Positions 1 to 10,612 of a DNA stretch of 64,000 bases are shown here, one piece after another. The DNA comes from Pogonophryne albipinna. Lineage: Eukaryota > Chordata > Actinopteri > Perciformes > Artedidraconidae. Every line of letters starts with the position of its first letter. Position 1 is the stretch's first letter. The position numbers and the translations under genes were made by a program. The notes beneath the pieces were generated by a model. The model did no database searches and was not told the origin of the DNA. It saw only the letters and a list, made by a program, of their open reading frames with translations. The stretch covers positions 6,784,451 through 6,848,450 of the forward strand of contig CM053253.1 of assembly GCA_028583405.1 (NCBI GenBank), given 5' to 3'.

Positions 1-998
1 GGAAGAAACAAATGGAAAAAGAGAAATCTCCAACGAGGCGTTTTGGGGCAGCATAGACAGGTATTTTCTGTGTTAGAGTTTTACTCGCTACAGGGTGTAC
101 TTTGAGGGTGTGTGACTCTGCATCGGTAATAACCAGAAAAGCATGACATGGGACCTTTAAAGGGTAACCATTGTAGATGTTTTAATGGTGTGATATTGAA
201 GAAAACAGTGTCGGTATGGCTCCAACATGAAGGGGAACGCCATCTATATTTAGATTTCCAATATGTTATTTCCAGCGCATGTAAAGTTCAATCCATATTT
301 GTGAACATGAGCTACTCTCTATCAATGCCAGAAAATGGAATGTCAAAAAGTATGAAGTCTGGAGCTGTTTGCCTAGAGAAAATGAATGGGAAACCACCAA
401 GTTTTCTTTTCATACACAAATGTGCTTTATGCTATTGTATTGATCTCTGTTTGAAACAAAAAATAAACTATTATACTCATAACATTCCCTTGGTAGCTTG
501 TATGGATCAAATTCATCCATACAGTTTTTCACAATCAATTTAATTCTCTAAGGACAATTCTCTGTTTGAGAACTATTGTAGTACTTGGTTATTTAAAATG
601 TTTGACTTATAGTGCTCTAGTTTTTAGATTTGGGAGAGAGATGTTTATGTTAGCCTGCAGTTTTTGTAATGTTTTAGACCGTAAGAATAACATGTGTGAC
701 TGTTGTACTTATTTATTTAATACAGACAAGAGACACAAATAAGGACACAACAGTGTTGATGAGATGCTGGTGCCAACTAATAAAATATCAATAACAGTAA
801 AAACAATCATAAAAAACAAGGATAAAAGTCATACACACAAAGTAATATTTCAGATAAATAAGTTGACAGTCCAATCCTTATTTTATTTTTTTAAATGAGG
901 CATGGTTTCCATTTAACTCCCACTGTCAAGTTGAGTTTAGGTAGACCACATCAAATCAAAATGATGTGTAATCTGTTCCTTCTCTGTTTCCTGTGAAG
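1..998. other. Upstream flank or 5' intron of kcng1, no gene seen
   Basis: AT-rich DNA with no splice-flanked coding segment that I recognise. An open frame at 148-543 has no recognisable domain and ordinary AT-rich composition, so I do not call it a gene. It may be upstream intron or 5' flank of kcng1. Confidence 0.4.
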
Positions 999-1052
999 GT
1001 GTTGGTGTGATGGTGTCAGATTGAGCCCCGGGATGTGAGTGGACCAGTAAAC

Positions 1053-1835
1053 ATGACCCTGTTGGCGGGCGATGGCTCCGACTACGACTATAGTGCCCTG
1101 AGCTGCGCCTCCGATTCCTCCTTCAACTGCCCTCCCCTTCACGAGGAGGAGGCCATAAAGGGAGCTTTCTACAAGAGGGCGCAGAAAGCCCCTGACCTCG
1201 GCTCCATCCACGAGGAAACTCTCCTGTCCAGCGCCCGAAAGCTCTACGCCATCATCAATGTGGGAGGCCTGCGCTACCAGCTGCCCTGGACCACGCTGGA
1301 GGACTTCCCCCTGTCCCGCCTGGGCCAGCTCCACCTCTGCAGCAGCTTCGACGAGATCATGTGCATCTGTGACGACTACGACGTCACGCACAATGAGTTC
1401 TTCTTCGACCGCAACCCCTGTGCCTTCAGGACCATCCTGACCTTCCTGCGGGCCGGGAAGCTGCGTTCCCTCAGGGAGATGTGCGCCCTTTCCTTCAGGG
1501 AGGAGATGCTGTACTGGGGGGTTCCTGAGGAGAGCCTGGAGTGGTGCTGCAGGAGGCGTCTGCTGCAGCGAGTGGAGGAGGTGGAGGCCATGGAGAGGGC
1601 GGAGGAGGAGGAGGAGCTCCTGGAGGACATGATGGAGACGGACAGTGGACACATGGAGCATGCAGCAGAGACCAGAGTCAACAGGTGCATGAGCCAACTC
1701 AGAGACATGGTGGAGAGGCCGCACTCAGGCCTGCCGGGGAAGATCTTCGCCTGTTTGTCCGTTCTGTTTGTCACCATCACTGCCGTCAACCTGTCCATCA
1801 GCACCATGCCCGCCATGAGGGAAGAGGAGGAGGCG
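1053..1835 (+). CDS. kcng1: kcng1 coding exon 1 (T1 domain to S1)
   Basis: Encodes residues 1-261, ending in an EEEEA run just after S1, with a strong donor GCG|gtgagt at 1836. The exon is GC-rich against AT-rich flanks. The 5' side of this exon is probably untranslated; pyrimidine-rich acceptors ending at 998 or 1019 are both possible, so the exact exon start is open. Confidence 0.93.
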
Positions 1836-4800
1836 GTGAGTAAGAGAATCACATCTACCTAGTGGTGTCACATGTTTAAAGGTCACCTATTGTGCAAAAT
1901 CCACTTCTTCATGTCTCTTCTACATCAACATGTGTCCCCTCTTCTTCATGTCTCTTCTACATCAACATGTGTCCCCTCTTCTTCATGTCTCTTCTACATC
2001 AACATGTGTCCCCTCTTCTTCATGTCTCTTCTACATCAACATGTGTCCCCTCTTCTTCATGTCTCTTCTACATCAACATGTGTCCCCTCTTCTTCATGTC
2101 TTTTCTACATCAACATGTGTCCCCTCTTCTTCATGTCTTTTCTACATCAACATGTGTCCCCTCTTCTTCATGTCTTTTCTTCATCAACATGTGTCCCCTC
2201 TGTGGAAAGAGATTCTGAAAGTTTCAGGAAAAAAGATTCTCTCTCTTTTTGTCCTGATCCATTTATATAAAAACCAGTCTGAAAATGAGCTGATCAGATT
2301 TTGGCCACTTTATGATGTCATAACGATGTGTTGGCTTGTGTAACCATTAGCCAATCACCAACCAAGGTAACCCCCCCCCCCCCACACCTTATCACCTGAA
2401 TCTCCTCCTAGAGCACCATTGAGTTCTTTGTAACCAAATGTCTCTCAGAGGGGCGTGGGGAGGGGCTCCTTATTTTCATCTAAAGTAACAGACAGAGAAT
2501 CAGCACTTTTGAAACAGGGCTGAAACAGACGGGATTATGGGTAATGCTGCAATGATCTGTTTGGTGTTTGGAGCCAAACACTTCAGAGACATGTTTTGTA
2601 TATATCTGAGACCTATAATATATTGATGAAAAACAGTATAATAGGGGACCTTTATAATTTATAATTTGGGGATAGATCAAACAAATCAATAAATCAAAAT
2701 ACTTTATTAATCCCAGGAGAAATTAGGTTTCCTGACACTTAAACCATATATAAAAAATAATGTGGTCCTCTGCTCGGAGGTTCGGACACACACACACCTG
2801 CCTCAAATGCTTCCATTGGTCTCCTTTGTTTACTTCAGTAACAAAGTGACATCACTATGTAATTATTGCACTTCTATTGGCTATTACTTCAACATAGGCT
2901 AAGGGGCCGGACATCTCTAAGCGGTTGACCAATCAAGGAAGTTGGGTCAAACTTTGTAATATGATTAATCTGTGTAAATGTTTACGAGCGTCACATTAAA
3001 ACCCCTTCATTTTAAATATCACGAAAAGTGTTTTCACATCAGTTAGGAAAACAATAAATGGAGAAAGGACTCAACACAACTCCATTGTCTGTTGAGGATT
3101 TGTCTTTCAGGCATGAAAATGAATATTTGAACCCCATGCTGTGTTGGGATTGGCTTTGTCTGAGCTGTATTCAGAAGCTTACAGTAACTGAGGTTAATTG
3201 ATGTATAATTTTGAAAAGCAGTCATTAGAGAATCCTAATGATGGCATGTCCCAGCTGTCATGTCATTTAAAAAACCCTCGCAGCGAGAAAAGGGCGACTG
3301 CTGAGAGAGCAGGTTGTTCTGCCAGATTAGAGAAAAATATTTAAAGAGCGTGCTTTTATAATTAGGTTTCATTCCTAACCAGAATTAGCACATAGCTGCA
3401 TCAAAGGAAAATGGAATATTAGAGCCACACACATTTGATGAATTTATTCATTTAGATACTTTTGTAGAAAAAGCTCCTCTGGATAGAAGTGCAGAGCTGC
3501 CACCACTTTACTTTCTATTTCAAAAACATGTTTTAGTGGTTTTCAAATGTTCCACTTTCACTCCTTGTCAGGGAATCAAGTGTCGGTACTGCATGTGTGG
3601 TATAGTGTCAGTGGGCGGAAGGCAACACCAAATCTCAACGGTTTTTATTTGAGAGTTAATCCTAGCCACATTTCCTGATGCTGACTAAACATCCAGTAGG
3701 CCTGGTTTTACTGTTGTAGTGGGACTCTCTAAGTTTCATTTGTTCATAGGGCTTCTTTGGCTGCAATGCATTAACCAACAGAAGTGCAAGTGTTACATAC
3801 AGTCAGTGGCGTTTTTATATGTACCAAAGTGGTGGGGCACGAACAACTTAGATGTGTATATAAGCTTCTGGTGCTTTTTTAAACACGTAAACAAATAGCT
3901 GTAGGCTATCCATGGTAGAGAGAGAGAGAGAGTGGGGGGGGGGGGGGGGGGGGCAAACACAAGACACTCATCACAGAGGTCACAATATAAATCGATCCAG
4001 CAGAGCAATAACACAGAAGATCAACAAAAGATTTTTACAGTACACGTTAATTTTAACAGCAGAGAGAGGGGCTTGCCCCACATCGCTCAATAGGCACACT
4101 GTAGACACTAATTAGAAGAACGCAGACTAAAACAGCAATGTATTTTTTTTGCATATTTTGGGAATTATTATTTGCATTACTCACTGCTGACACTAGGTGG
4201 GGCTGCACCTGCCCCATATGACGAGTCGCCACTGCATACAGTAGTGATGTCATTATGTTACAGAAGTAAACAAAGTCCAATGGAGGCGTTTCAGGTCCTT
4301 TGCGTACTATTTATATACACAAAAACCATATATAATATAACACACAACAGGAAAGGGGAAACTCAAAAATGCATAATTGGGCTCATTTAATTTAACCTGC
4401 CTTGATTAGTATTCACACTTTAGCATTATCAATATGTTTCATTTGGCCTTTTTAATTAATAGTGCCAGTAATCACGTTCTAACAGCTCCTCTAATTTTTC
4501 GCAGCCAGACAGCAAAGTGTTGCATTAAAAGTGTGAGAACAGGGTTCCTGCAGTTATCAGGTGCTTGTACAGATCCACTCAAACCATGTCCTCCTCTGTG
4601 GGAGTTTCATAATCATGTTTTACCTCGATGTGCACTGCACTTAAATATCTCAATGCCATTCTGTACTTTCTTTGAAATGCTTTGAAAATGTTCTGCCACA
4701 TTTGAATAAGCATCGTTAGTCAGAAAAAAGGCACAACTTTTAAGAAAGCTTAATCATAATTCATGAAAGATAACTGTTATGAGCATGAGGTAAAATGATC

Positions 4801-6209
4801 TATGTTTTTATGGCAAACCTGATATATTTAATCAAATGTACCAACTGAATACATTTAGCTAGAGAGAGCTGTTAAGGGGGCAAAACGTATCGATTCTGTT
4901 CTTCAATTTGATTTATAAAAGGATTTACTTGAATAACAATTTTTTGAAGTGTAGGATCATTTTGAGCCTTTCAACATACACATTTTAACCCATATCCTTG
5001 GTGGGGAGACAGTACAGTATGAGCTTCTTCTCATTGTCAACCACTTCCAATCATTGCATGATAAATTACATTGTTATTGTGAAAAAAGAGAGCTAGGCAG
5101 TAAAGCAGGTTTTTTATCAGTTTAATATTTGATTACAATAGCAATGAAATAATCAAGAACCATATGTATTCTTTATTTTTACTAAACTGTGCCTTGTATG
5201 TTATTTTTGTTGAACATATTTGCAATTTATCCACAACAAGGACATGCCATAATACATATACAAATAATCAGTATTCAGAAATGGCTGGTTAGGAAGATGA
5301 TTCCCTTTGTGTGAAATGCTGCAGCGAAGTGCTCATTGCTCCTGTGTTTCACAGAGCGGTGGTTCCCTCTAGTGACTGCAGCCTCCACTCACACATCCTG
5401 ATCCTCACCATGCTCTCTCCACTGTCTCTCTCCACCAGGGAAAATGTTCCCAGATGTGCTACAACATCTTCATCGTGGAGACGGTGTGCGTGGCCTGGTT
5501 CTCGCTGGAGTTCACCTTGCGCTTCATCCAGGACCGCAGCAAGCTGGCGTTCCTCCGGCACCCCCTGAACCTGATTGACGTGGTGGCCATCCTGCCCTAC
5601 TACATCACCCTGGTGGTGGACAGCACCTCCAAAGGGGAGAAGAAGCTGGGCTCTGGGAACAGCTACCTGGACAAAGTGGGCTTGGTGCTGCGCGTCCTGA
5701 GGGCGCTGCGCATCCTGTACGTGATGCGGCTGGCGCGCCACTCTCTGGGCCTGCAGACTCTGGGGCTGACGGCCCGGCGCTGCACCCGGGAGTTTGGACT
5801 GCTGCTGCTCTTCCTGTGTGTGGCCATCGCACTGTACTCCCCCTTACTGTACTTGATTGAGAATGAAATGGCCGCAACGCAGGAGTTCACCAGCATCCCT
5901 GCGACCTACTGGTGGGCCGTCATCACCATGACCACAGTGGGGTACGGGGACATGGTGCCACGGAGCATCCCGGGACAGGTGGTGGCTCTGAGCAGCATCC
6001 TGAGCGGGATCCTCCTCATGGCGTTCCCCGTCACCTCCATCTTCCACACCTTCTCCAGGTCCTACGTGGAGCTGAAGCAGGAGCAGCAGAGGGTTCTGCA
6101 GCGGAGGACTCACTTCCTGCTGAGGGGCCGCATGGCCGGCCTCGGCAGCAACCGCTCCTTAGAGAATGACATGATGTTTCCTATAAGGTCGTCTGACAGG
6201 CACGACTGA
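1053..6209 (+). CDS. kcng1: Kv6.1-like voltage-gated potassium channel modifier subunit (complete, 2 coding exons)
   Basis: Coding is 1053-1835 joined to 5439-6209 in phase 0, giving 517 aa (human KCNG1 is about 513). The N-terminus MTLL.GD.SDYDYSALSC is the KCNG1 signature and separates it from KCNG4. Seen in order: T1 tetramerisation domain (about 64-165, NVGG at 69-72), acidic linker (178-192), S1 (230-251), S2 (270-291), S3 (304-321), S4 with repeated Arg (339-362), S5 (379-401), selectivity filter GYG (429-431), S6 (441-466). S6 reads FPVTSI instead of the Pro-X-Pro of conducting Kv channels, as in the silent Kv6 group. By family knowledge it does not conduct alone but joins Kv2 subunits at the plasma membrane and shifts their gating. 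The start is the first ATG in frame; an upstream GTG at 1035 is not needed. The 3.6-kb intron is rich in repeats. Confidence 0.95.
1878..2653. mobile_element. MITE-like inverted-repeat element with an internal minisatellite
   Basis: The left end reads AAAGGTCACCTATTGTGC, and the complement of the right end reads AAAGGTCCCCTATTATAC, an imperfect terminal inverted repeat of about 18 bp. There is no coding capacity. The element lies in the kcng1 intron, 42 bp after exon 1. I could not settle the target duplication. The superfamily is not assigned. Confidence 0.65.
1904..2204. repeat. Minisatellite, eight copies of a 37-bp unit
   Basis: The motif ATGTCTCTTCTACATCAACA recurs at 1911, 1948, 1985, 2022, 2059, 2096, 2133 and 2170, an exact 37-bp spacing. 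Later copies share a C-to-T change (ATGTCTTTTC). Because 37 is not a multiple of three and the unit lacks stops, all three forward frames stay open here; those frames are artefacts. Confidence 0.95.
2790..2940 (-). repeat. Family B dispersed repeat, partial, inverted copy
   Basis: The complement matches the family B core: GATTGGT(C)AACC, cttagagatgtcc, a stretch with TTAC and GAAGTAAACAAAGGAG, and a GGAAGCATTTGAGGCAGG end. It is truncated relative to the copies at 10241 and 35767. Confidence 0.6.
2941..3784. other. kcng1 intron, unannotated
   Basis: AT-rich intronic sequence with no recognisable repeat boundary, exon or RNA gene. Confidence 0.4.
3785..4392 (+). repeat. Family B repeat copy split by a hAT insertion
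   Basis: Family B sequence (TGTTACATA...GTGATGTCATTATGTTACAGAAGTAAAC, then the CACACAACAGGAAAGG end and GCATAATTGGGC terminus) continues on both sides of the element at 3804-4234. The 8-bp duplication CATACAGT marks where it was interrupted. Confidence 0.6.
3804..4234. mobile_element. hAT-type non-autonomous element, 431 bp
   Basis: Ends are CAGTGGCG...CGCCACTG, flanked by a perfect 8-bp target duplication CATACAGT (3796-3803 and 4235-4242). It contains a G homopolymer near 3936-3953 and no transposase frame. Confidence 0.85.
4393..5438. other. kcng1 intron, unannotated
   Basis: AT-rich intron leading to the acceptor of coding exon 2. I see no further exon, RNA gene or delimited repeat. Confidence 0.4.
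5439..6209 (+). CDS. kcng1: kcng1 coding exon 2 (S2 to C-terminus)
   Basis: Acceptor tccaccag ends at 5438. The exon opens with GKCSQMC, the usual KCNG junction sequence, and encodes residues 262-517 with S2-S6, the voltage sensor, the pore TMTTVGYGDM and a short basic C-terminus. The stop codon TGA is at 6207-6209. Confidence 0.94.
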   Translation, partial: GKCSQMCYNIFIVETVCVAWFSLEFTLRFIQDRSKLAFLRHPLNLIDVVAILPYYITLVVDSTSKGEKKLGSGNSYLDKVGLVLRVLRALRILYVMRLARHSLGLQTLGLTARRCTREFGLLLLFLCVAIALYSPLLYLIENEMAATQEFTSIPATYWWAVITMTTVGYGDMVPRSIPGQVVALSSILSGILLMAFPVTSIFHTFSRSYVELKQEQQRVLQRRTHFLLRGRMAGLGSNRSLENDMMFPIRSSDRHD

Positions 6210-6220
6210 TTGAACAATTT

Positions 6221-6408
6221 AAACGTTGACTTTAACTAGATGTTACATGTCAACAGATTACACATAATAGTATTAGGTTAGTTGAACACAATAATATTAA
6301 GTTTAAATTACAAATATTAAGTTCAAATATTAGGTTCAACTTAATATTATTGCTTTCAACTGACCTAATACAATTATGTGTAATCTGTTTTTCAAAATTC
6401 AACGTTTA
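6221..6408. repeat. Long palindrome (hairpin MITE) in the kcng1 3' UTR
   Basis: Arms at about 6254-6303 and 6336-6387 are near-perfect reverse complements (CAGATTACACATAAT against ATTATGTGTAATCTG, continuing through TAGGTTAGTTGAA and AATATTAAGTT). Outer arms AAACGTTGA and TCAACGTTT extend the fold. It begins 12 bases after the kcng1 stop codon and is therefore probably transcribed. Confidence 0.8.
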
Positions 6409-6625
6409 TATTTTCTGTGGATGGACAGGGAAGGACATGCAACTGGGATTGGGATAGGAGAAGTCTGAGAAAGAGAAAACAGAAGTGGGTAGAAAGGAAT
6501 ATAGATAGAAGAGAGGAAGGAGCAGTCTTTATAAACAAGATCCATAAAGGAAAAGGGTCATTTTTCTTCCCAGAAATGCAGACATGCTGTGTAGCAGTGT
6601 ACTTTTGGAGAGGATTGGAGTATTA

Positions 6626-6631
6626 AATAAA
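6626..6631 (+). terminator. Candidate kcng1 poly(A) signal
   Basis: AATAAA lies 417 bases after the kcng1 stop and is the first canonical signal downstream. Another AATAAA is seen near 6757. Which one is used cannot be told from sequence. Confidence 0.4.
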
Positions 6632-6689
6632 TGTTTCTATCAAAAAATCTTCTAACATGGCCACATAATATCAAATAACAGTCCAATTT

Positions 6690-8600
6690 ACAGAATAATA
6701 ATAATACATTTTATTTGAGGGCGACTCTCACGACACCCACGCACAGCCTACAATGAATAAACAACACTATAAACAGAAAAAACATTATAAACCGTACAGC
6801 ATTTAAGAATACCATTGACTTATAGTGTCACAACAGTCCTATTTTGAAATGCATTGTAAATCAGACATGTGAAATATGTATTTGAGATATAAAAGATAAG
6901 GTTTGGCTCACGTATGATCCAACAACATAGTGATGTTTTAATCTCTGATGTCTCCAGACGTTTAAATGGATTTAGTGGATTTGTTGATGTCATGTTCTCC
7001 TGGGAGTTCATCAGTGTCACGTAAAGGAAGATGCTTTCTGCTTCTGTTAAGTCCCAAAGGTTAAATACTCAAATGTGACCCCTTAATCCACTGATTATCT
7101 TCTGAATGACTGTGCAAACTCTGAGAATGTGTTATATAATGTTCTATATATTGCCCCGTCTGGCACTGCCAGCATCCACATATTAATTATGATGTATTAA
7201 TTGTAACATTTCTCGGCTCACGAAGTTCCATATGCAGTTCTTAAAAAAGATTTGGACATTGAAGATAGCATTGTCGTGCTTGTAATTACTGCAGTTGCTG
7301 TCCATAGCTGTTTATAATAATGACTTTGCTCCTTAAAGTGGATTTAAATGGAAATCTGTCTGTCATTGTCACTTCTTTATTTAATTTATTGTCCCAGAGG
7401 GAAATAATGGTTTTCAGTGAGAGGATGAAATTGAGCACAATTAAAAAAACAACTGATAAAGACATGGTTCACATTTGGAAGACGCTCAGAAAATCCAAAG
7501 TGAAAACAGTGGGAGAAAGTAAATACAATTTAAAAGGACTTATTTATTTCCATGCTTTATACTATATACTTCAAATTCAAATATTGCACTTTTTATTCAG
7601 TTAATTTGTTACATTTAAACTCAGATTAAGGTTTAAACCACTCAAATGTATATGAGAGAGAGAGGTAACCAATGGCTTTGTATACTTGAGCATCCTGTGC
7701 ATAACCATATACTGTAGTAAGGTGCATAAATCAAAAAAGGTCACATTTTCGTAACATAATTGTCCTTCGGTGAAGACCTTTACCTTAAACGAAAGATTCC
7801 TAAGAATAGATGTAGTGTAATGGAACAAAAAAGTCATTCTCTACATCGTCAATATCAATAAAAAATGTAATCAATAAACAGGTCTGCCATAACACCTGCT
7901 AACCTCTAGTAAACTATACGTCCTTAACTTTATATTTGAAAAGAAATGAATGAAAGAAAGAAAAAAACTCTGGCAAAGGCCATTCTTCTGATTGATGAAT
8001 ATTTGTATTTTTAATCCAAACAAGAGGTATAATTCTGTATTTGCAATGCAGGTCTTCTGCAACTACTGACAGCAATAAACAGTCAGTACCAACCTGTAGT
8101 GCTCATGCATGGAAATAATCCCATTTCAAAAACAGATGTATTCACATTTACAAAAAGTCAATACTTCAAAATCGTAAGGCCACACACACGACACTTTGCA
8201 GCACTGTAGTATTGCTATAATAGTGTTTTATGTAAAAAGTTGGCAAAGGTGTTTTGACCTTTTGATCCTGCAGCTCATGCTTTAGACGTGTTTCCTCATT
8301 TGGACATAGGGTGGCAGCATTGTGTCACAAAAATGCAAGGAGGTTTACAATACAATATTTTTTTCGCCACACAATGATAGAAAACGTGTTATATGTGTAC
8401 TGCTTCGCGCCTAATTTCAACCACTCTTAACGATCCTTCATTATGGCTGCACTCAATACATGTCTCACGTTTATATTCAGCACTTTGACACAAGAAAGAG
8501 CTTTTCCTTATAGCTCAAAACATATACATTATGTGAAGCTGACTCCATACGTTTTCAAAATTACAGCCTATAATAAAAACCCCTCCACCAAACTGAGCCA
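6690..8600. other. kcng1-src intergenic DNA
   Basis: It begins with a fragment of a fish repeat (AATAATACATTTTATTTG near 6697) and is otherwise AT-rich. A cluster of homeodomain-like TAATTA cores (about 7183-7206) is the only motif I noticed. No gene is supported. Confidence 0.35.
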
Positions 8601-8699
8601 GGTTTCAACCTGCAGCCTCAGGTGAGCGGGGAACTTCCATGTAACACCATTCTCCCAAATCCAGTACTCCACAGTGCATACAACCATCTGACCAATCAG

Positions 8700-9128
8700 A
8701 GCCTGGCAATCCGCAGAAGCCCCGCCCCCTTCTGCCTCTAAAATCACCTCCCAGTGTTTTGGTCCTGATTTGGCGTTGCTTCCTGCACACAGGCCGACAG
8801 TCGGGGGGGGGGAAAGCCAGCTTTACACATGCACTCGGGTGTCTTTCTGATCTATATGTGAATGGAAGATGTTTTCCCAGCAGAGGAGCCTCTCCCCGTC
8901 ATGACCTCCCCGGCCCGCCCCTCCACTTGAATGGGATTCCTGTCGCTCGTTTTTGGCACCGACTGTCACTGCTGCTGCTCCAGATACAAGACCTCTGATT
9001 TTTTTTGTTGGGTTCTTTGAGATTTTGGGTTTTCTCTTATCAGATCATTAATGGTTTGATACGAAATCTGCAAGTGTGATCGGGGAGAAGAGCGACGACG
9101 CCAGATCTCCAGTATCCTGCGGTTCAGG
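8700..9128 (+). promoter_or_regulatory. Candidate promoter and untranslated first exon, possibly of src
   Basis: A GC-rich patch with a GC box (CCCCGCCCC near 8720) and a later CCCGGCCCGCCCC stands out from AT-rich surroundings. It is followed by sequence ending in a strong donor, GTTCAG|ggtgagt or CAGG|gtgagt near 9127-9128. src begins with an acceptor just before its ATG (37369), so it needs an upstream untranslated exon; this is the best candidate I see on the + strand. The link to src is inference. Confidence 0.3.
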
Positions 9129-9129
9129 G

Positions 9130-10124
9130 TGAGTAGCTGTAAACTTGTTATTTTAGTGCGGGTGACTTCAGTAATGACAGGCAGGACAGACAGGGTCTCA
9201 TTCAAAATGAATGAAGGGTTTGATCTCAACAGGACTGCAGATGTTGTTTGGAGATAGTCATCACTTTACCCTCCTTTTTAGACTAAAATGTCTTATCTAT
9301 GACCTAAATATTCCAATATGTTGTTTTGCTAGTAATGATCACACACTGTCATTTTCCCACTTTGTGATTCATCATAAATCACTTAAACCAGCAACTATAG
9401 TGTCTGAGAGTAAGAGTGACTCATCAGAGATTTTGTGTGTGTTTTTTAACACAAGCTGCAGCCTTTGATTTAGGCCACATACTGCCTCTGTTCTGCAGCA
9501 CTTTTGGGAACATTAAGAGCTTAATCACACAGCACTCTTTCCCCTTTCATAATCCTCAGTTTTTAAGAGAAATGGCTCCCTGTGTGGAAGCCTTCACGAG
9601 ACAATCTGAAAGCTGGCAGCTGCAGAGTTTTACGAGCTACCTGCTGTTTTATGTGAGAGTGATATGAATAAGACATATTGTGTGTCTTTTTGAACCAGAC
9701 TTGCTTTTAATCATTTGCTAGTGGCTAGGTCACTCAGAATGCCACATATTTTCTTTCCTCAGGATCCCACACACTTAAGAAATGGCTGTCGTATGCTTGG
9801 GATTAGTCTCTCCCACTCAACATGACGCAAAGGCCCAAATATTGACTCTAATGTGGTGGAGACTAATAATAGAAGGTTTGCATTGAACTCACAGTCTGTA
9901 ATTGATGTCCTTGAACATGTATATCGATAAAGTATTTCCAAATGGTCTGTGTCTGTGACATGACCCCGTGTATACTGTACACATCAGTCCAGCTCATGGG
10001 ATAACTTTTGGGATACAATTGACCCTGGTTTTAACTAGAGTTACTGTCCGACGTTTGTTCAAGACTTCACTCTTTTTTAACATTGGCTGTTACAACAGTG
10101 CACTGGTGAAATGAAACTGAGTAC
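9130..10124. other. Intergenic or src 5' intron
   Basis: No exon, RNA gene or delimited repeat is recognised. Confidence 0.35.
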
Positions 10125-10235
10125 ATTGAATCAAGTATTTGAGCTACTTCCTTTTCATGCCACTCTATGCTTCTACCCAACTACAACTCAAAGGGAAAAC
10201 GTTTTACTCTACTACATTTAACTTAAACTTAACTC
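10125..10235. repeat. Fragment of a common fish repeat
   Basis: The wording GAGTACATTGAATCAAGTA ... CTTCTACCC AACTACA ... TTTACTCTACTACATTTA resembles the fragment at about 23240-23400 (TACTCAAGTACAT ... TATACTCCACTACAG). Such sequences are dispersed in fish genomes. The class is not assigned. Confidence 0.4.
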
Positions 10236-10240
10236 TGCTC

Positions 10241-10612
10241 TTCAGGTTTCATATCAGTATGTAGTGTCTCTACTGAGACATGTCTCCATGCGTTGATGAT
10301 GAAAAAGCTCTTTATTTTCCTCATACTGCCTGTGCTGCAGCACCTCTTTTCACCCTCTGTCTGAAACCAGAGCGCAGTCTGCTCTGATTGGTTAGCTGGC
10401 GTCTCTGTTGTGATTAGTCAACCACTGTCCCGCCCCTAATCCTATCATGGAAAATGTGTTAGCCAATAGGAGCGCCTATACGGAATAAACAAAGGAGTGG
10501 AGGCGTTTCAGGCAGGGGGGAACTTTGGGATTGTAGCCTTCACAGACCATTGACCTGTATACCACACTACAGGAAAGGGAAAACCCCCAAAAGCATGCAA
10601 GGGCCCCATTAC
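10241..10612 (+). repeat. Family B dispersed repeat, near full-length
   Basis: Runs from TTTCATATCAGTATGTAGTG through CTGCAGCACCTCTTTTCACC, AACCAGAGCGCAGTCTGCTC, GATTGGTTAGCTGG and AACAAAGGAGTGGAGGCG to CACTACAGGAAAGGGAAAAC. It shares the same order of blocks with the copies at 22200 and 35767. Confidence 0.75.

Noticed and set aside
1035..1052. Upstream GTG start for kcng1
   Set aside because: The ATG at 1053 begins the conserved KCNG1 N-terminus; GTG starts are rare in vertebrates.
1376..1852. Long frames on the opposite strand of kcng1 exon 1
   Set aside because: Shadow of a GC-rich coding exon; no domains.
1904..2204. Possible CRISPR-like array
   Set aside because: Units are directly adjacent with no unique spacers, and the genome is vertebrate.
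1872..2343. Three overlapping forward frames with a repeated peptide
   Set aside because: They come from a 37-bp minisatellite without stops in a kcng1 intron.
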